A stretch of 64,000 bases of DNA from Cytophagales bacterium. GTDB lineage: Bacteria; Bacteroidota; Bacteroidia; Cytophagales; Bernardetiaceae. Of the stretch, positions 38,224-48,298 are shown piece by piece. The translations under genes were made by a program, and so were the position numbers. The stretch covers positions 1 to 64,000 of the forward strand of contig RDZD01000021.1 of assembly GCA_004293815.1 (NCBI GenBank). The letters are read 5' to 3'. The notes below the pieces were generated by a model. That model did no database searches, had not been told where the DNA came from, and worked only from the letters and a program-made list of their open reading frames with translations. The stretch's first letter is position 1. Each line of letters starts with the position of its first letter.

Positions 38224-39690
38224 TTATTCTTTCACCTCGCCCACATTCAGCGTAGAGTCTACACGAATTTTCACATTCAGGTTTAGGCCGTCGCAAAGGC
38301 AGTGATGCGCCCAGTGGCTACTGTCTTCCACCAACCACTGTTCAAAAAGATAAGGTCTAGCTTTAGGCAAAGGAGCTACTCGCACGGTGTGGCCTCTTTC
38401 GTAAGGGTATGGATTTTGAACAGTGGGAGTTTGTCTGTATTCTGCCACAAGCTTAGCCAAAAGCCGATCTTGTGCTTGTTTGTAAGCTTGTACCGTAGGA
38501 AAAGCCACTGACAAACGCCAAGTAATTTGTATAAGCAGCAGAATACTAGCACTGTAAGCCAGCCACTCATGCCATTTTTGTCCCCAAATTTGAAACAGAA
38601 TAAAACCCAACCACACCCCAAAACCCAGAAAAATTGCAAAAGATAACACCAGCGCACGATGAGGGCCTATGTTTTGTAAAGCATACACAGTGGGCACAAT
38701 AGTACTTGTCAAAAGCACTAGCATAGCACAAGGAATCCAAAAGATAAGCTGTTTAGATACTAGCTTGTGCTTATCTAACAAGCTACAGGCCATTGCGCTC
38801 ATCAGAACAATAAAAGAAGCTAAGAGAAAAACTTCGGGTAGAGGTCTAGCTAAAAAGCTATAAACAAACAATTTGAGGCTAGCCAATAGAGTTTGAATAA
38901 ATTCAATTAGGCTGGTAGCGGCTTTAAACTGCTCTCGTCTGATGGCTGTACCGGGCGCGAACAGCATGGTGAGCAGGCCCAAGAGCGCACTAGTCCACAA
39001 AATAAAGGCAGCTTTTAGCGGTCTTCCGTTAAGCGCATGCCACCCTTGCGGCCACGTGCGCGTATACGTAAGCACACAACCGAGCGCACCCCAGAGGACA
39101 AGATTTAGACCAAAAGCTTCGCTAGAACAAGCCGCACAAAATGCCATGAAACAGCCCCCAAATATCCAAAAAACGCTGTATGGGTGGTTTTGACTTCGCT
39201 TCAAAGCTGCTAAAGCCCAACACAGAAAGCCCATACCACCAAAATACATAGCAGAGACATTGAGTCTAAGCAAGGTATGAAACTCAAAAAATAAAACCAG
39301 AACTCCCTGTACGAAAAAAGCAGCTAAAAGTGCCTTGGAAATAGTCAGATGGTCTTTAAGCTGAGATAGTCTGTAGAATACGGCCACAAAACCAGTGATA
39401 AAAAACAAGCAGACAAAGGCAATATAACCCCAAATAGAACCTGTTAAGTCGTAAAGAATGAGCGTTAGCTGAATGAGCAAATAGGCCGACAAACGCCCCT
39501 GCCATTGTGTAAACCACCATTTGATGCTACCCAAGAACCCCTCATTTTCTAGAATATCTAAAAAACAAAAGTCTTCGTTAGTGATGGGCGCGAAATAGCC
39601 CAAAAACATCAAGAATATAAAAAAAAACAGGTTCAAAAGTCCCAAGAGCCAGACTCTGTGTTGCTTAAAATCTAGCATTTTTAAAGACAT
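38224..39690 (-). CDS. Multi-pass membrane protein, DUF6056-like
   Basis: 488 residues with about ten hydrophobic helices and a soluble tail of about 85 residues. The N-terminal loop NEDFCFLDILENEGFLGS, followed by WFTQWQGRLSAY, resembles DUF6056 and related GT-C-like proteins, which may transfer sugars to lipids or the envelope. I am not certain of the family. It is the last gene of a run with the small 64-residue gene 8 bases upstream. Confidence 0.6.
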   Translation of the reverse strand: MSLKMLDFKQHRVWLLGLLNLFFFIFLMFLGYFAPITNEDFCFLDILENEGFLGSIKWWFTQWQGRLSAYLLIQLTLILYDLTGSIWGYIAFVCLFFITGFVAVFYRLSQLKDHLTISKALLAAFFVQGVLVLFFEFHTLLRLNVSAMYFGGMGFLCWALAALKRSQNHPYSVFWIFGGCFMAFCAACSSEAFGLNLVLWGALGCVLTYTRTWPQGWHALNGRPLKAAFILWTSALLGLLTMLFAPGTAIRREQFKAATSLIEFIQTLLASLKLFVYSFLARPLPEVFLLASFIVLMSAMACSLLDKHKLVSKQLIFWIPCAMLVLLTSTIVPTVYALQNIGPHRALVLSFAIFLGFGVWLGFILFQIWGQKWHEWLAYSASILLLIQITWRLSVAFPTVQAYKQAQDRLLAKLVAEYRQTPTVQNPYPYERGHTVRVAPLPKARPYLFEQWLVEDSSHWAHHCLCDGLNLNVKIRVDSTLNVGEVKE

Positions 39691-39698
39691 TTGAATGC

Positions 39699-39893
39699 TT
39701 AGTGCATGACTATGGCCAATATTTGATTTAAGCCAATCACAATTTGTGCATACTCTCGGTTGCGGAGAAAAACGGTGGTTTCGGTGAGTTGATACACCAC
39801 ACCTGCCAAAACATGGCCATTCAAATAAATGCCCACACTTTTCTTTTCGTGAAGGCTCTGTTTGAGAATTATTTCAAAATGAGGGTTGTGCAT
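39699..39893 (-). CDS. Small Sm/Hfq-like-fold candidate
   Basis: 64 residues. An N-terminal helix (HFEIILKQSLHEKK) is followed by alternating strands (VGIYLNGHVLAGVVYQL, TVFLRN, AQIVIGLNQILAIV), the order seen in LSm/Hfq folds. It lacks the classic Hfq Sm2 motif, so it is not Hfq itself. It sits 8 bases before the membrane gene and 29 bases after the MlaF-like ATPase, so it probably belongs to that operon. The fold call is an inference from pattern only. Confidence 0.6.
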   Translation of the reverse strand: MHNPHFEIILKQSLHEKKSVGIYLNGHVLAGVVYQLTETTVFLRNREYAQIVIGLNQILAIVMH

Positions 39894-39922
39894 AGCAAAC
39901 GTAATAAAGAAAGTGACAAAAT

Positions 39923-40684
39923 TTATTTGAGACCAATACTTTGTTTATAGCGGCGCATGAGTTGGTTGGTAAACATAAACTTTTGTAGCTCGGCAGACTC
40001 TGACTCTATGATGTTGTGGTTATTGCCCTCCCAAACCTTGTAGCCTTGATGTAAAAACATAATATTTTCACCTATTTCCATCACAGAGTTCATATCGTGT
40101 GATACCACTACGGTTGTGGTATTGAACTCCTTCGTGAGATCATAAATCAGATTGTCAATGAGTGTAGAGGTTTGAGGATCCAAACCAGAGTTTGGCTCGT
40201 CACAAAACAAATACTTGGAGTTCATCACAATCGCTCGCGCTATACCTACACGTTTTTTCATACCGCCACTCACTTCTGAAGGCATTTTTTGGGCAGAGGC
40301 TTCTAACCCTACCCGCTTGAGACAGAAATTAACACGGTCTTGTTTTTCACTGAGACTCATTTTGGTTTGCATGTCCAGCGGAAACTGTACATTCTGCGCC
40401 ACTGTCATGGAGTCGAAGAGCGCACCACCTTGAAATAGCATACCAATTTCGGTACGAATCTCTTTTTGTATATTGGTCTGAGAGTTCCAAAAGTTGCGTT
40501 TATCAAACAGAATATCGCCTTCATCTGGCTTTACCAAGCCCACAATGCACTTGAGTAAAACGCTTTTGCCTGTGCCGCTTGCGCCAATAATCATGTTACA
40601 CTTGCCAGTTTCAAATACACCGCTCACACCCGCCAAAATGGTTCGGTCACCAAAGGATTTTTTTACGTTTTGAACTTCTATCAT
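39923..40684 (-). CDS. MlaF-like ABC transporter ATPase
   Basis: 253 residues, one ABC ATPase: Walker A GASGTGKS (about 35-42), Q-loop region MLFQGGALFDSMTV, signature VSGGMKKR and Walker B YLFCDEPNSGLDP. The Q-loop phrase and the GMKKR signature are those of the MlaF group that drives MCE lipid transporters. MlaE-type permease and MCE genes are not next to it, unlike many relatives. The first gene upstream is the CbpA-like J-protein, 59 bases away on the same strand. Confidence 0.88.
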   Translation of the reverse strand: MIEVQNVKKSFGDRTILAGVSGVFETGKCNMIIGASGTGKSVLLKCIVGLVKPDEGDILFDKRNFWNSQTNIQKEIRTEIGMLFQGGALFDSMTVAQNVQFPLDMQTKMSLSEKQDRVNFCLKRVGLEASAQKMPSEVSGGMKKRVGIARAIVMNSKYLFCDEPNSGLDPQTSTLIDNLIYDLTKEFNTTTVVVSHDMNSVMEIGENIMFLHQGYKVWEGNNHNIIESESAELQKFMFTNQLMRRYKQSIGLK

Positions 40685-40743
40685 GGTTTTGAGAGTGTTT
40701 AGCAGATTTTTCTTTTGATTCGTCTAGGCAAGAAACAAAAAAT

Positions 40744-41592
40744 TTAGGCATTTTTTAGTTTTCTAAGTTCTTCAAAAAGCTGTTTCTCTTTTTCCGACAA
40801 AGGAAAAGGCAACAGGGCTTGAATTTGCAGATACAAATCTCCAATTTTTTGAGGATTGTCATAGTTGGGCAAGCCCTTACCATTGAGACGCAAGCTTTTG
40901 CCGCACTGGGTTTGAGGCGCAATATTGAGGGAAAATACATCATCAAAACGTTTAAACTCCACCTTTCCACCAAAAACAAGGGTATACAGGTCTACTTTTA
41001 GGTCTGCATAAAGATGATCGCCTTTTCTCTTCAAAACGGGGTGTTCGTCAACTCTAATTTTGAGTAAAAACTTTTCACCCTGAGGCCCCGTGCCTGTCAG
41101 CTCATGTCCATGCGCAACACCTGGTTTTACTCTAATGCGTATAGAGTTTTGTCCTGATTGAATGAGCCTTTGTGCACCGTTAGCCACTTCGTCTAGGCTG
41201 AGCGACACCTCTACCTCTCGGGGTTTGTTGGCAAAAGACGCATTGCTGCCACCCCCAAAACGATTGACAAGATTATTAAAGAAATCTGAAAAGCCCTCAC
41301 CAAAAATATCTTTGAAGTTCCCACTAAAGCCCTCAAAAGGGTTTTGTGTATAGCTCTGTTCGCCAAACTGAGAAAACCTATTGCCTAAAAGATCATACTG
41401 AGCACGTTTTTGAGGGTCTGAGAGCAAATCATAAGCCTCGTTGATATCCTTAAATCGTCTTTCTGCCACAGTGTCGTTCGGAAACTTGTCGGGGTGGTAC
41501 TTTTTGGCCAGTTCGCGATAGGCTTTCTTGATATCTTCGGCAGTTGCACTTTTGTTTACGCCCAAAATTTTGTAATAATCTTTGTAATTCAT
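40744..41592 (-). CDS. CbpA-like J-domain co-chaperone
   Basis: 282 residues. J domain at 1-70 ([15 protein letters not shown] in KYHPDKFP), a Phe/Gly-rich linker (about 75-115), then the two beta-barrel DnaJ C-terminal domains ([25 protein letters not shown]). There is no zinc-finger domain, so it belongs to the CbpA (class B) type. It should stimulate DnaK, encoded at 45.6-47.5 kb. A TACCTTTG element lies at 41684-41677, about 85 bases upstream, but without a clean TTG. Confidence 0.9.
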   Translation of the reverse strand: MNYKDYYKILGVNKSATAEDIKKAYRELAKKYHPDKFPNDTVAERRFKDINEAYDLLSDPQKRAQYDLLGNRFSQFGEQSYTQNPFEGFSGNFKDIFGEGFSDFFNNLVNRFGGGSNASFANKPREVEVSLSLDEVANGAQRLIQSGQNSIRIRVKPGVAHGHELTGTGPQGEKFLLKIRVDEHPVLKRKGDHLYADLKVDLYTLVFGGKVEFKRFDDVFSLNIAPQTQCGKSLRLNGKGLPNYDNPQKIGDLYLQIQALLPFPLSEKEKQLFEELRKLKNA

Positions 41593-42030
41593 TCTATAAA
41601 ACGCCTAAATGCTATCTTTGTACAACTTTGTTTTTACCTAACGCTTTTTATACACATTTGGTTACGCAGCCACTTGCAAAGGTAAAAAAGTATTTCTTCT
41701 TTACTCTCCAAACAGCCCTAAATTTTGACGTAAATTTATTTCTGGTGTTTATCGCTAAAAGATTCTAATTTTTGATAAAAAGAAACGTCTTATTTTCTTA
41801 CAAAAACACTAATATTTTGGGCAGCAAAACATTTAGCCACAACTCTTTTATTATTCCAATGACCAGATATGTGATCTTGTGATTTGGCTTAGGTTCTTAT
41901 CTTTTTAGATAACATAAAAGCCAAGTAATATTTACCAGAAATAGTTATGGATTAATTGTAAAGTTTACAAAAATCTAGCATTTTTTTTGTTGTATATTGC
42001 GAAGCCTTGCTTCAACTATATAGGACAACT
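41593..42030. other. Gene-free divergent gap
   Basis: 438 AT-rich bases between the minus-strand J-protein and the plus-strand CHAT protein. A TACCTTTG (minus) and a TATCTTTG (plus) occur, but neither has a TTG at the right distance. No gene or RNA is seen. Confidence 0.4.
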
Positions 42031-44844
42031 ATGAAAGCTCTTTGTATTATTACCTTCCTTTTTCTAGGTATCACTTTGCACACACACGCCCAAAGCTTTG
42101 ATAGCCTAGCTTGGCAAAAACACTTTAAAACAGCTGACTCCCTCATGCAAAAGCGTGCTTTTGCCGCTTCTTTGCCCTATTATGAAAAAGCACTCAAGAC
42201 CAGCTCATCCAATACTGAAGCATTTTTGACCACACGCAACGGGCTAGGAAGAGCCATGAGCTTCTTAAAACCTCGAGCAGAATCAGAAAAATACTTACTT
42301 GAAAATGTGCAACTCTGTCAAAAAAAAGGTGAACAAAGCAGCTTTTATAGCACAGCACTGCATAATCTTGGCACATTCTACCTCCCAGTGGGTGTAGGCA
42401 ACTTGCCCGAAATGAGCGAAAAATACCTCAAAGAAGCTGCAACTCTCCGCAAACAAAATCTGGGCGAAAAACATCTTGACTATGCCAACACGCTCAATAG
42501 CTTGGCTATTCTCTACCGAAGTCTAGGCAAATATAGCCTTTCTGAGCAAATGTATAGGGAAAGTGCTGATATTCGCAAAACCGCGCTTGGGCCAAACCAT
42601 CCTGAATATCTCATCACACTCAACAACTGGGCTGTACTTAATGTAGATATGCGCAATTATGACTTAGCAGAAGATTTGTATATCAAGGTTTTAGCTGCGA
42701 GAGAAAAAGTGCTCGGCCCCAAACACCCTGACTATGCCGCCTCCCTCAACAATTTGGCTGTACTTTATAATCTGTCCAAAAAACACAGCTTAGCAATAGA
42801 GACCTACCAAAAAAGCAGTCTTGTCAGCAAAGAAGCTTTTGGCGAAAAACGGCCTGAATATGCGTCAGTTCTGAACAATTTAGCTCTTTTGTACTATGAA
42901 TTGGGCCGTTACCATGCCGCTGAAGAACTGCTAAAACAAGCCTTAAAAATACGGAAAGAGGCTTTAGGCTCTAAACACCCTGACTATGCCGCTTCACTCA
43001 ACAACTTAGCTCTTTTACGCCGCGAAACAGGGCATTACAAAGAGGCTTTGGCTTTAAGTAAGGAAAGTCTTGGTATTTATGAGGCTATTTTTGGTAAAAA
43101 ACACGCCAGCTACGCCCAAGTACTCAATACCATGGCCGCTATGTACGGGCTTGCCAATCAATCGGATAGCAGCTGGGTAATGCATCAAGCTGCCAAAGAC
43201 TGGGCTTTAATGCAAGTTTTGGTGCAATTTCCTGCCCTTACAGAAGCGCAAAAAGAAAGTTTTTATTTTTTGAAGCTCAAGAAGTATCTACGCGACTACA
43301 ACACTTATGCCTTTTCACAAAATCCTAAGTTGTACAGCGGCTTCCTTTATGATTTTCAGCTATCTACCAAGGCTTTGCTTATGCAGTCTGCTCAAAAAAG
43401 CCGAAAACGTATTTTGGCGAGTGGCGACTCTACCTTGGTAGCGCAATACGGTAAATGGTTAGATATTAAATATCAAACTATCAGAGCTTTAGAGCTGGGT
43501 AATGAAGAGCGAAAAAAGCGCAATATCCACCTAGACTCCCTTCTTGAGACTACAGAAATATTAGAAAAACAACTTATACAAAAGTCTCAAGCCTTTGAGA
43601 AGCTTACAGAACATAAAACAGTGCGTTGGCAAGATGTGCAAGCCAAACTTAAAACAGGACAGGCCGCAGTAGAAATGGTTCGCTTCAAAAAATTTGGTGT
43701 AGTCAAGACCGTTCAGGATACTTCAGGCGGGCGCAGCGCAGAATATCCCTTTTATGCCTATACAGACAGTGTTTTTTATGCTGCTTTGATAATCAAGAAG
43801 AATTCTAGCCAGCCTGAAGTGGTGCTTTTAAATAATGGTAAAGAGCTTGAGGACAAATATCTTAAATACTATCAAAACTCCATTGAAAACGAGCTAGCGG
43901 ATGAAAACAGCTATCGTGAGTTTTGGCAACCTATTGCAGAAGCTCTAGGTAACACTAAAAAGATTTTCTTCTCACCAGATGGTGTATATGCTCAGCTGAG
44001 CTTGAATGTGCTACAAAACCCCAAAACTAAAAAATATATCTTTGAAGAGCTTGAGGTCCACACTGTAACCAACACCAAAGATCTTTTGGGATTTGGCAAA
44101 CAAAGCAATCCCAACAAAACAGCCAGCTTATTGGGTTTTCCACTTTATGATCTCAATAAGGCAGACGCGCAAGGCTTAGCCTCCGTAAACAGGCGTGCAC
44201 TTTCGGATGATGAGCGCGCACTTACAGCCAACTTTCAGTCTGTACAACTTCTGCCGGGTACTAAAACAGAGATAGAAACCATAGGTTCTACTCTCATTGC
44301 CAACAACTATGACCTTACTGTAAATATTTCAGAGCTTGCCAGCGAAGAAAACATCAAAAAAGTAAATAATCCAAAAATTCTGCACATTGCCACACATGGA
44401 TTTTTTATAGATGAGCAAAATGAACAGACCAACCCTATGCTGCGTTCTGGACTTTTGTTAGCAGGCTGCACCAACTACGCACAGGCTAAGAACAAGCCAG
44501 ATACCGAAGATGGCGTACTTACCGCTGCCGAAGCCATGAATTTGAATTTAGACCAAACAGACTTAGTCGTACTGTCGGCTTGTGAAACTGGTTTGGGAGC
44601 AAGTCAGGCTGGCGAGGGGGTTTATGGTCTGCAAAGGGCGTTTTGCATAGCAGGTGCAAAAACAGTCGTGATGTCAATGTGGAAAGTGGACGACGTTGTG
44701 ACGCAAAAATTAATGACTTCTTTTTATGCTCATTATGCTCAGAGTGGACTGGTGCGCGAAGCATTCCGAAAGGCTCAAGATGAGGTACGTAAAAAATATC
44801 CGCAGCCTTATTATTGGGGTGCTTTTGTGATGACAGGAGAATAA
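42031..44844 (+). CDS. Secreted TPR-CHAT caspase-like protein
   Basis: 937 residues from the ATG at 42031 (a TTG at 42007 is rejected because the signal peptide starts at the ATG). A signal peptide ends near THAQ (residue 21). About eight kinesin-light-chain-type TPRs follow (repeats of HPDYAASLNNLA). A helical linker leads to a C-terminal CHAT domain (about 590-937) with the catalytic pair His789 in HIATHGFF and Cys851 in LSACETGLG, both kept. It should be a caspase-like protease that recognises a partner through its TPRs. The signal peptide places it outside the cytoplasm, unlike gasdermin-linked CHAT proteases. It is convergent with the next gene, leaving 21 bases between them. Confidence 0.9.
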   Translation: MKALCIITFLFLGITLHTHAQSFDSLAWQKHFKTADSLMQKRAFAASLPYYEKALKTSSSNTEAFLTTRNGLGRAMSFLKPRAESEKYLLENVQLCQKKGEQSSFYSTALHNLGTFYLPVGVGNLPEMSEKYLKEAATLRKQNLGEKHLDYANTLNSLAILYRSLGKYSLSEQMYRESADIRKTALGPNHPEYLITLNNWAVLNVDMRNYDLAEDLYIKVLAAREKVLGPKHPDYAASLNNLAVLYNLSKKHSLAIETYQKSSLVSKEAFGEKRPEYASVLNNLALLYYELGRYHAAEELLKQALKIRKEALGSKHPDYAASLNNLALLRRETGHYKEALALSKESLGIYEAIFGKKHASYAQVLNTMAAMYGLANQSDSSWVMHQAAKDWALMQVLVQFPALTEAQKESFYFLKLKKYLRDYNTYAFSQNPKLYSGFLYDFQLSTKALLMQSAQKSRKRILASGDSTLVAQYGKWLDIKYQTIRALELGNEERKKRNIHLDSLLETTEILEKQLIQKSQAFEKLTEHKTVRWQDVQAKLKTGQAAVEMVRFKKFGVVKTVQDTSGGRSAEYPFYAYTDSVFYAALIIKKNSSQPEVVLLNNGKELEDKYLKYYQNSIENELADENSYREFWQPIAEALGNTKKIFFSPDGVYAQLSLNVLQNPKTKKYIFEELEVHTVTNTKDLLGFGKQSNPNKTASLLGFPLYDLNKADAQGLASVNRRALSDDERALTANFQSVQLLPGTKTEIETIGSTLIANNYDLTVNISELASEENIKKVNNPKILHIATHGFFIDEQNEQTNPMLRSGLLLAGCTNYAQAKNKPDTEDGVLTAAEAMNLNLDQTDLVVLSACETGLGASQAGEGVYGLQRAFCIAGAKTVVMSMWKVDDVVTQKLMTSFYAHYAQSGLVREAFRKAQDEVRKKYPQPYYWGAFVMTGE

Positions 44845-44865
44845 AAAACTTTTCATCACCTGATG

Positions 44866-45381
44866 TTAAGTCCTAGTCCAAAATTTATCAGTCATAGCTA
44901 GTGCCCTGTTCCAGCTTTCTTCTTTTACTGGCCACTCCAAAGCTAACACCACAAACCCCGCAAAATCATGAAAATAATACGGGCAAAAATCTAAACCTGT
45001 TTTGCCCCATTCTGTTTCCTGACAAACCAAAATGCAGGGTAACAGAGAATACTGAGCAATAAAGGCTGACCAGTTCAGAGGCCAGTCAAAGCTCATAACA
45101 TGCGCCAAACGCCTATGGGAAGGAAGTTTTTCCCAGCAATGGCTTTTGGTCAGAGCATCTAGGCTAACGCTAGGGCTTACAATCAATAAAATGGCAGCCT
45201 CTTGAAGAGAAACAAGCTTTAAATAGTCTTCGGCCTTACTTGTTATAGGTGAAACCTCTTCAAAAACACTCACTTTAATATCTTCTTGCAAAGAGAAAAG
45301 AGCCTTATTGTAAAAAAAAGGTAGGAAAGACCAATCTTCATCTTGGTTTATAATCAAGTTTGTTGGTGTTTTCTCTTGCAT
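44866..45381 (-). CDS. Small protein with faint TIR-like resemblance
   Basis: 171 residues, no signal peptide, and no firm family. The order NLIINQDEDW (strand), a helix, DIKVSVFEEV, then SLQEAAILLIVSPS and SHCWEKLPSH, then HVMSFDW and LLPCILV follows that of bacterial TIR domains: 'ILLIVSPS' equals the hydrophobic strand, and the following W-E could be the NADase Glu. The loop normally rich in Gly-Asp is not convincing. A TATCTTTG element at 45456-45449 is a weak promoter. Treat the family call as a hint only; the gene itself is likely real. Confidence 0.55.
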   Translation of the reverse strand: MQEKTPTNLIINQDEDWSFLPFFYNKALFSLQEDIKVSVFEEVSPITSKAEDYLKLVSLQEAAILLIVSPSVSLDALTKSHCWEKLPSHRRLAHVMSFDWPLNWSAFIAQYSLLPCILVCQETEWGKTGLDFCPYYFHDFAGFVVLALEWPVKEESWNRALAMTDKFWTRT

Positions 45382-45525
45382 ATTATCTTTTGTGCTTCAT
45401 ATCTTTCAATCTATCCCAAAGCGGTTTTTGTCCGCGCTGCACCAATTACAAAGATACGAAATGGCTCGACTCTAAACGTTGTGATTTAATAAAAGTTTAC
45501 AAAAAACATATCGTAAGATGATAAA

Positions 45526-45565
45526 AAAGAGCCTCAGAAACCAAAAACTGCTTCTGAGGCTCTTT
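45526..45565. terminator. dnaK terminator
   Basis: A perfect 14-base stem (45526-45539 with 45552-45565) with a 12-base loop. On the minus strand it ends in a T run. It lies 18 bases beyond the dnaK stop. Confidence 0.9.
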
Positions 45566-45583
45566 AACAAGAAAAGAGATGTC

Positions 45584-47503
45584 CTATTTCTTCACTTCCT
45601 CAAAGTCTACGTCGGTAACGTTTCCTTTATCATCCGCGCCGTTGGCTTGCTGCGAACCGTCTGTACCTGCACTGCTGGTGTTATCTGCTGAAGCATTTGC
45701 ACCTGCATTTTTGTACATTTCTTCTGTAGCTCCTTGCCAAGCTGTGTTGAGAGCAGTCATAGCAGCATCTATAGCAGCAATATCCTTACTAGCATGAGCT
45801 TTTCGCAAATCCTCAAGACCATTAGAGATGGCGGTGCGGTGTGCGTCTGTCAGCTTATCACCATATTCTTTGAGCTGTTTTTCTGTATTAAAAATCAGGC
45901 TGTCTGCTTGATTGATCTTTTCTACCATTTCTTTGGCAGACTTGTCTGCATCAGCGTTAGCTTCAGCTTCGCGGCGCATTCTTTGAATTTCTGCCTCTGT
46001 AAGACCAGAAGAAGCTTCTATACGAATTTTTTGCTCGCGATTTGTAGCTAAATCCTTAGCCGATACATTCAAAATACCATTTGCATCTATGTCAAAGGCT
46101 ACCTCAATCTGAGGTACACCTCTTGGTGCTGGCGGAATACCATCAAGGTGAAATTTGCCAATGCTTTTGTTGTCTTTGGCCATCGAGCGTTCACCTTGAA
46201 GAATATGAATTTCTACAGAGGGTTGGCTATCAGCCGCGGTAGAGAAAGTCTGAACTTTTCTGGTTGGAATGATGGTGTTAGACTCAATCATGCGTGTAAA
46301 CACACCGCCCATAGTTTCAATACCCAAAGAAAGTGGCGTAACGTCCAAAAGAACAACGTCTTTAACCTCACCTGTGAGTACACCACCTTGTATAGCTGCA
46401 CCTACAGCCACTACCTCATCAGGGTTTACACCCTTACTAGGTTTCTTACCAAAAAACTTTTCTACCTCCTCTTGAATACGAGGGATACGTGTAGAACCAC
46501 CTACTAATATGACCTCATCTATCTCTTTTGCGGTAAGTCCAGCATCTTTTAAAGCTTTTGCACAAGGCTCGAACGTGCGGCGAACCAGCTCGTCAGAGAT
46601 TTGCTCGAATTTAGCCCGCGTGAGCGTCTTAACCAAGTGTTTAGGAATACCGTTCACAGGCATAATATACGGGAGATTAATCTCTGTGGTGGTACCACTA
46701 GAGAGTTCAATCTTAGCTTTTTCAGCAGCGTCTTTGAGTCTCTGAAGAGCCATGGGGTCTTTGCGAAGGTCTATAGCTTCATCTGCCAAAAACTCAGCCG
46801 CAAGCCAGTCTATGATAACTTGGTCAAAATCATCGCCGCCCAAGTGGGTATCGCCGTTTGTTGATTTTACTTCAAAAACGCCATCACCAAGCTCTAGAAC
46901 AGATATATCAAAAGTACCGCCACCAAGATCATAAACGGCAATCTTCATTTCTTTGCCCTTCTTATCAAGTCCGTAAGCAAGAGCTGCGGCTGTAGGCTCG
47001 TTGATTATACGGCGTACTTTAAGGCCTGCAATTTCACCAGCTTCCTTAGTTGCTTGTCTTTGTGCGTCGTTGAAGTAAGCAGGTACTGTAATAACTGCTT
47101 CTGTAACTGTTGTTCCGAGATAGTCTTCTGCTGTAGCCTTCATTTTCTGAAGAATAATGGCAGATATTTCTTGTGGAGTGTAGAGACGTTCATCTATACG
47201 CACACGGGGCGTATCGTTTTGACCACGTTCTACTTTGTAGGTCAGATATTGTCTTTCGCGCTCCACTTCAGAGTATTTGTTACCCATAAAACGCTTGATT
47301 GAGCTAATGGTTTTTTCAGGGTTGGTAATAGCCTGGCGTTTGGCTGGCGCACCCACTTTACGCTCGCCGTCCTTCAAAAAGCCTACAATAGAAGGCGTTG
47401 TACGCTGACCTTCACTATTTGGGATAACAACAGGTTCGTTGCCTTCCATTACAGACACGCAAGAGTTTGTGGTGCCTAAGTCAATACCAATTATTTTGCT
47501 CAT
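45584..47503 (-). CDS. dnaK: Chaperone DnaK (Hsp70)
   Basis: 639 residues. ATPase domain (1-385) with [11 protein letters not shown], the phosphate-2 loop [12 protein letters not shown] and the adenosine loop [10 protein letters not shown]. Substrate-binding domain (about 390-510), with the linker [17 protein letters not shown] helical lid follows, then a Gly/Ala/Asn/Ser tail ending in acidic DVDFEEVKK. It refolds proteins with the J-protein encoded at 40.7 kb. The gene stands alone and has its own terminator; grpE and dnaJ are not adjacent. Confidence 0.98.
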   Translation of the reverse strand: MSKIIGIDLGTTNSCVSVMEGNEPVVIPNSEGQRTTPSIVGFLKDGERKVGAPAKRQAITNPEKTISSIKRFMGNKYSEVERERQYLTYKVERGQNDTPRVRIDERLYTPQEISAIILQKMKATAEDYLGTTVTEAVITVPAYFNDAQRQATKEAGEIAGLKVRRIINEPTAAALAYGLDKKGKEMKIAVYDLGGGTFDISVLELGDGVFEVKSTNGDTHLGGDDFDQVIIDWLAAEFLADEAIDLRKDPMALQRLKDAAEKAKIELSSGTTTEINLPYIMPVNGIPKHLVKTLTRAKFEQISDELVRRTFEPCAKALKDAGLTAKEIDEVILVGGSTRIPRIQEEVEKFFGKKPSKGVNPDEVVAVGAAIQGGVLTGEVKDVVLLDVTPLSLGIETMGGVFTRMIESNTIIPTRKVQTFSTAADSQPSVEIHILQGERSMAKDNKSIGKFHLDGIPPAPRGVPQIEVAFDIDANGILNVSAKDLATNREQKIRIEASSGLTEAEIQRMRREAEANADADKSAKEMVEKINQADSLIFNTEKQLKEYGDKLTDAHRTAISNGLEDLRKAHASKDIAAIDAAMTALNTAWQGATEEMYKNAGANASADNTSSAGTDGSQQANGADDKGNVTDVDFEEVKK

Positions 47504-47853
47504 AATGTCTTGTGACTATTTTATAAAAGTTTGCACTCGGGGCTGTTTAGATTCTGCGAGCACACATAGTTTTTTGCAAGGCTTGTGCCAAGCCGTCGTT
47601 TATGACAAAATGACACATTAAAATAGGCAAATGTGTTTTTCGGAAGATTTAAGTCTGACAAAAAATTACTTCCAAGCGCATTTACTGACATCTTGTGTGG
47701 CGGCTCAGACATGTGCATAGAGATATGTAACCTCGCTCTAAAAACAAAAGTTGAACCTATAGGCTAGGCTCAACTTTTGGGTAAACAGATTTAAAGATGT
47801 AGTTTTAAAGCATAGAACTTTGTTTACGTAAAACTATTGTTTTAGTGATACTT
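47504..47853. other. Gap upstream of dnaK
   Basis: 350 bases that must hold the dnaK promoter; I found no clear TAnnTTTG match. A terminator for the upstream T9SS gene is at 47745-47779. A 65-codon reading frame here has no support. Confidence 0.4.
47745..47779 (-). terminator. Terminator of the T9SS mini gene
   Basis: A 10-base stem (47745-47754 with 47770-47779), three further inner pairs after one mismatch, and a T-rich end on the minus strand. It lies 75 bases after the stop at 47854. Confidence 0.7.
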
Positions 47854-48225
47854 TTAGCGTTTTACAACCAACTTACGCGTGGCAACATTTTGATTATTTA
47901 CGCTTATGGTATATAAGTAAACTCCTACTTTAAAGTTCTCTATTGGTAGAGTCACTGATTCATCAAACTGAGAAAGTTTCATTTCAGCAACCTTTGAACC
48001 AAGAACGGTAAAGAAAGTAATTTTTGCATCTTGCGCACTAGACGCAAGACGGTAATTGAAAGTAATTTGCTGTGATGCTGGATTTGGGAAAACGTTACTG
48101 ATTTGTATCTGTGCGTTTTCGATAGCACCATCAGAAGCTACTTTCACAGGCTGTTGCGCCATAGCAGACTGCGTCCATGCTACGAGCACAAAAATCCACA
48201 TGAAAAGTAAATGTTTAATGGTCAT
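47854..48225 (-). CDS. Mini protein: signal peptide plus T9SS type A sorting domain
   Basis: 123 residues. A signal peptide ends AMAQ (about residue 24). Then come about 15 residues and a complete C-terminal T9SS type A domain: ISNVFPNPASQQITFNYRL, VLGSKVAEM, a beta hairpin, GVYLYTISVNNQNVATRKLVVKR. Proteins of this type are normally hundreds of residues long with this domain only at the end. Here it is almost alone. It should be exported and attached to the surface by the type IX system. It has a good promoter and a terminator of its own. Confidence 0.85.
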   Translation of the reverse strand: MTIKHLLFMWIFVLVAWTQSAMAQQPVKVASDGAIENAQIQISNVFPNPASQQITFNYRLASSAQDAKITFFTVLGSKVAEMKLSQFDESVTLPIENFKVGVYLYTISVNNQNVATRKLVVKR

Positions 48226-48298
48226 CTTGTAGTTGTTAAATAAGTCAATGAAAATTGTGAATTCCTAAGCTCCTAACGTGAAGGCATGAAGATTGTTT

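Noticed and set aside
42007-42030. TTG start for the CHAT protein
   Set aside because: The signal peptide begins at the ATG at 42031; the extra eight codons would place polar residues before it.
47521-47718. 65-residue reading frame upstream of dnaK
   Set aside because: It has no family pattern and lies in the dnaK promoter region.
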